Origin: Thermoanaerobaculia bacterium
GTDB lineage: Bacteria; Acidobacteriota; Thermoanaerobaculia; Multivoradales; Multivoraceae
DNA length: 64,000 bases
Assembly: GCA_022826745.1 (NCBI GenBank)
Contig: JAJDUI010000012.1
Coordinates: forward strand, 1 to 64,000
Reading direction: 5' to 3'
The notes below the pieces were generated by a model that did no database searches, was not told the DNA's origin, and saw only the letters and a list, made by a program, of their open reading frames with translations. The stretch's first letter is position 1; each line of letters opens with the position of its first letter. This document shows positions 62,096 to 64,000 of the stretch, in pieces. The position numbers were made by a program, and so were the translations under genes.

Positions 62096-63370
62096 TCAGG
62101 CGGAAATTCTCGCCTTCACGGCGGCGACGAACTCGTCGCGCTGAATGGTCTCCTGGGTGCTGTTCTCGAAGTCCCGGAGAACGACGGTTCCGGCGGCGAT
62201 CTCGTCCTCGCCGATGAGGGCGACCCAGCGGCAGCCGCGGCGGCCGGCCTTTCGCAGTCCGGCCTTTAGGCTTCCGGCAGCGAACTCCGAAATCGCGGCC
62301 AGGTCCGCGGCTCGCAAGTCCTCCGCCAGGTCCAGGGCCACGGCACGGGGAGCTGAGCCGACCGCGATGACACACACGGGAGCCGTCCCTTCGGCACGAA
62401 CCCGCGACGAATCCGGCAGGACGTCGACCAGCCGGTCCTCCCCGATCGCGAAGCCGATGCCGGGGACGGCCGGACCGCCGAGTTCCCCGATCAGGCCGTC
62501 GTAACGGCCACCGCCGAGGATCGCATCCTGCGCTCCCAGGGCGCCGGACGTGATCTCGAACACCGTCCGGGTGTAGTAGTCGAGGCCGCGCACCAGCCTG
62601 TCGTCGATCCGGTAGGCGACACCGAACCGTTCGAGCTGCTCGCAGACGACCTCGAAGTGCTCGCGGGCCGGGTCGCCCAGCACTTCGCGCAGGTGCGGGG
62701 CGTCCTCCAGGAGCCGCCTCTCGCCCGGCGCCTTCGTGTCGAGGATGCGGAGCGGATTCGTTCCCAGGCGGCGCCGGCTATCGGCTCCAAGTTCGTCGCG
62801 GTGCGGTTCCAGGAACTCACGCAGGCGACGCGAGTAGCGCTGCCGGCACTCCGGATCGCCGACGGAGTTGAGGCCCACCTCCAGGTCCTCGAACCCGAGT
62901 GCCTCGAGGAACCGAAGCAGCATGACGAGCAACTCGACGTCGCTGTAAGGCCCTGGATCGCCGATCACCTCGGCGCCGATCTGGCTGAACTGGCGGAAGC
63001 GGCCGGCCTGGGGGCGCTCGTAGCGGAAGTACGGCCCCATGTAGAAGACCTTGACCGGCTGGGGCAACGAAGCCATGTCGTGCTGCAGGTAGGCGCGCGC
63101 CACCGGCGCCGTACCTTCCGGGCGAAGAGTCAGGCTGCGGCCCTTCTTGTCGTCGAAGGTGTACATCTGCTTGCCGACGATCTCGCTTCCCTCGCCGACG
63201 CCGCGCACGAAGAGATCCGTGTCCTCCACCACCGGAGTCCGCACCTCGCGGTAGCCGTAGAGCGTGAACACGCGGCGTGCCGTCGCTTCCACCTGCGCAA
63301 ACGCGCCGGCCTCGCCCGGGAGCAGGTCCCGCATGCCCTTGACGGTCTGGAATCGCCGCTTCGCAGCCAT
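62096..63370 (-). CDS. hisS: Histidyl-tRNA synthetase
   Basis: FQTVKGMRDLLPGEAGAFAQVEATARRVFTLYGYREVRTPVVEDTDLFVRGVGEGSEIVGKQMYTFDDKKGRSLTLRPEGTAPVARAYLQH, GLDYYTRTVFEI. Start at MAAKRRFQ. Confidence 0.97.
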   Translation of the reverse strand: MAAKRRFQTVKGMRDLLPGEAGAFAQVEATARRVFTLYGYREVRTPVVEDTDLFVRGVGEGSEIVGKQMYTFDDKKGRSLTLRPEGTAPVARAYLQHDMASLPQPVKVFYMGPYFRYERPQAGRFRQFSQIGAEVIGDPGPYSDVELLVMLLRFLEALGFEDLEVGLNSVGDPECRQRYSRRLREFLEPHRDELGADSRRRLGTNPLRILDTKAPGERRLLEDAPHLREVLGDPAREHFEVVCEQLERFGVAYRIDDRLVRGLDYYTRTVFEITSGALGAQDAILGGGRYDGLIGELGGPAVPGIGFAIGEDRLVDVLPDSSRVRAEGTAPVCVIAVGSAPRAVALDLAEDLRAADLAAISEFAAGSLKAGLRKAGRRGCRWVALIGEDEIAAGTVVLRDFENSTQETIQRDEFVAAVKARISA

Positions 63371-63422
63371 GGCGGGATGGTATCCATCCCGGCGGTGGTA
63401 GCGTCCCGTCGGGACGCACAAG

Positions 63423-64000
63423 GTGCAGATCGAACTCTCCGAACGCCAGCGCGCCACGGTCGCCGCCGCGGCTACGATCGCGGCGGCCGCGGTCATCCTG
63501 GCCGCGGTGGTCGCCCTGTTCTGGGCCATCGGCAGCTTCTTCGCCGCGTTCTCCAACGTCTTCCTGCCGCTGGCGGTCGCCGCCGTGCTCGCGTTCGTGC
63601 TCAGGCCCTACTACGAGCTCCTGAACGAACGGTTGCGCTTCCCGAAGGTCCTGGCGGTGGCCGCCGTGCTGCTGTCGCTGCTGCTACCGGTCGCCGGCTT
63701 CGCCTGGTTCTTCGGCGCCCTGGCGGCATCGCAGATCACCGGCCTCCTCGACGCCCTGCCCGACGCCCGGGATCGCATCATGACCTGGGTGTCGGAGAGC
63801 CTGCCGGCGCTCAACGAGTTCATGGAGACCAACGCGCTAGCGAGCCGCGTCCGGGAGGCGGTCGAGGAGATCGACCTGACGAGTCTTCTTCCCGGCGTCG
63901 GCCTTGTCGGCGACACCGCCCTGGAGGTCATCCAGGGCATCGGCAGCGGCCTCGCCGCCCTTTTCGCCTGGGCGGTGCTCCCGGTCTACCTCTGCTTCTT
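63423..64000 (+). CDS. AI-2E family transporter (truncated by window end)
   Basis: Hand translation from GTG 63423: VQIELSERQRATVAAAATIAAAAVILAAVVALFWAIGSFFAAFSNVFLPLAVAAVLAFVLRPYYELLNERLRFPKVLAVAAVLLSLLLPVAGF…, with N-terminal TM pair. Absent from the ORF track because it runs off the edge. Confidence 0.8.
   Translation, partial: MQIELSERQRATVAAAATIAAAAVILAAVVALFWAIGSFFAAFSNVFLPLAVAAVLAFVLRPYYELLNERLRFPKVLAVAAVLLSLLLPVAGFAWFFGALAASQITGLLDALPDARDRIMTWVSESLPALNEFMETNALASRVREAVEEIDLTSLLPGVGLVGDTALEVIQGIGSGLAALFAWAVLPVYLCF

Overview
GC-rich bacterial chromosome window of 64 kb. The lineage is possibly Acidobacteriota, inferred only from the VWFA-related protein and general gene content. It has two parts. 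(1) About 1-8.7 kb is an accessory, defence-island-like block. It holds a DrmA-DrmB-DrmC cassette (DISARM core: helicase, DUF1998 protein, PLD protein) on the + strand. Divergent to it on the - strand is a pair made of a three-Cys-motif (phage Gp37/Gp68, DUF5131) protein and its partner TcmP. No canonical DISARM methyltransferase, DrmD or DrmE is visible. A partial ORF runs off the left edge. (2) About 8.7-64 kb is a dense, mostly minus-strand housekeeping chromosome: OMP, serine hydrolase, sialidase-like, PQQ propeller, glnA, an in-frame YbeY-Era fusion, pgpH, phoH, hbd, tsaE, nnr, holin-like pair, VWA protein, thiD, lgt, DHH phosphoesterase, guaA, gpsA, plsY, cinA, deoA, tatA, tRNA-Arg(CCT), apt, pcm, surE, mtnP, Gfo/Idh, lpxA, fabZ, lpxD, second PQQ propeller, skp/ompH, bamA, clpC, lolD, lolC/E, hpt, punA, lysS, HAD hydrolase, an unassigned protein, ribE, ribD, ftsY, aroB, aspS, hisS, and a truncated AI-2E transporter at the right edge. 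Most notable observations: the DrmABC + Tcm divergent arrangement with an operator-like inter-gene region; the single-polypeptide YbeY-Era fusion; a multi-hairpin element between tatA and tRNA-Arg; structured inverted repeats between lgt and the DHH gene; and two convergent gene pairs whose stop codons lie in 14-bp palindromes separated by 2 nt. No CRISPR array, rRNA or transposase was seen. All family calls come from reading motifs by eye; no database search was run.
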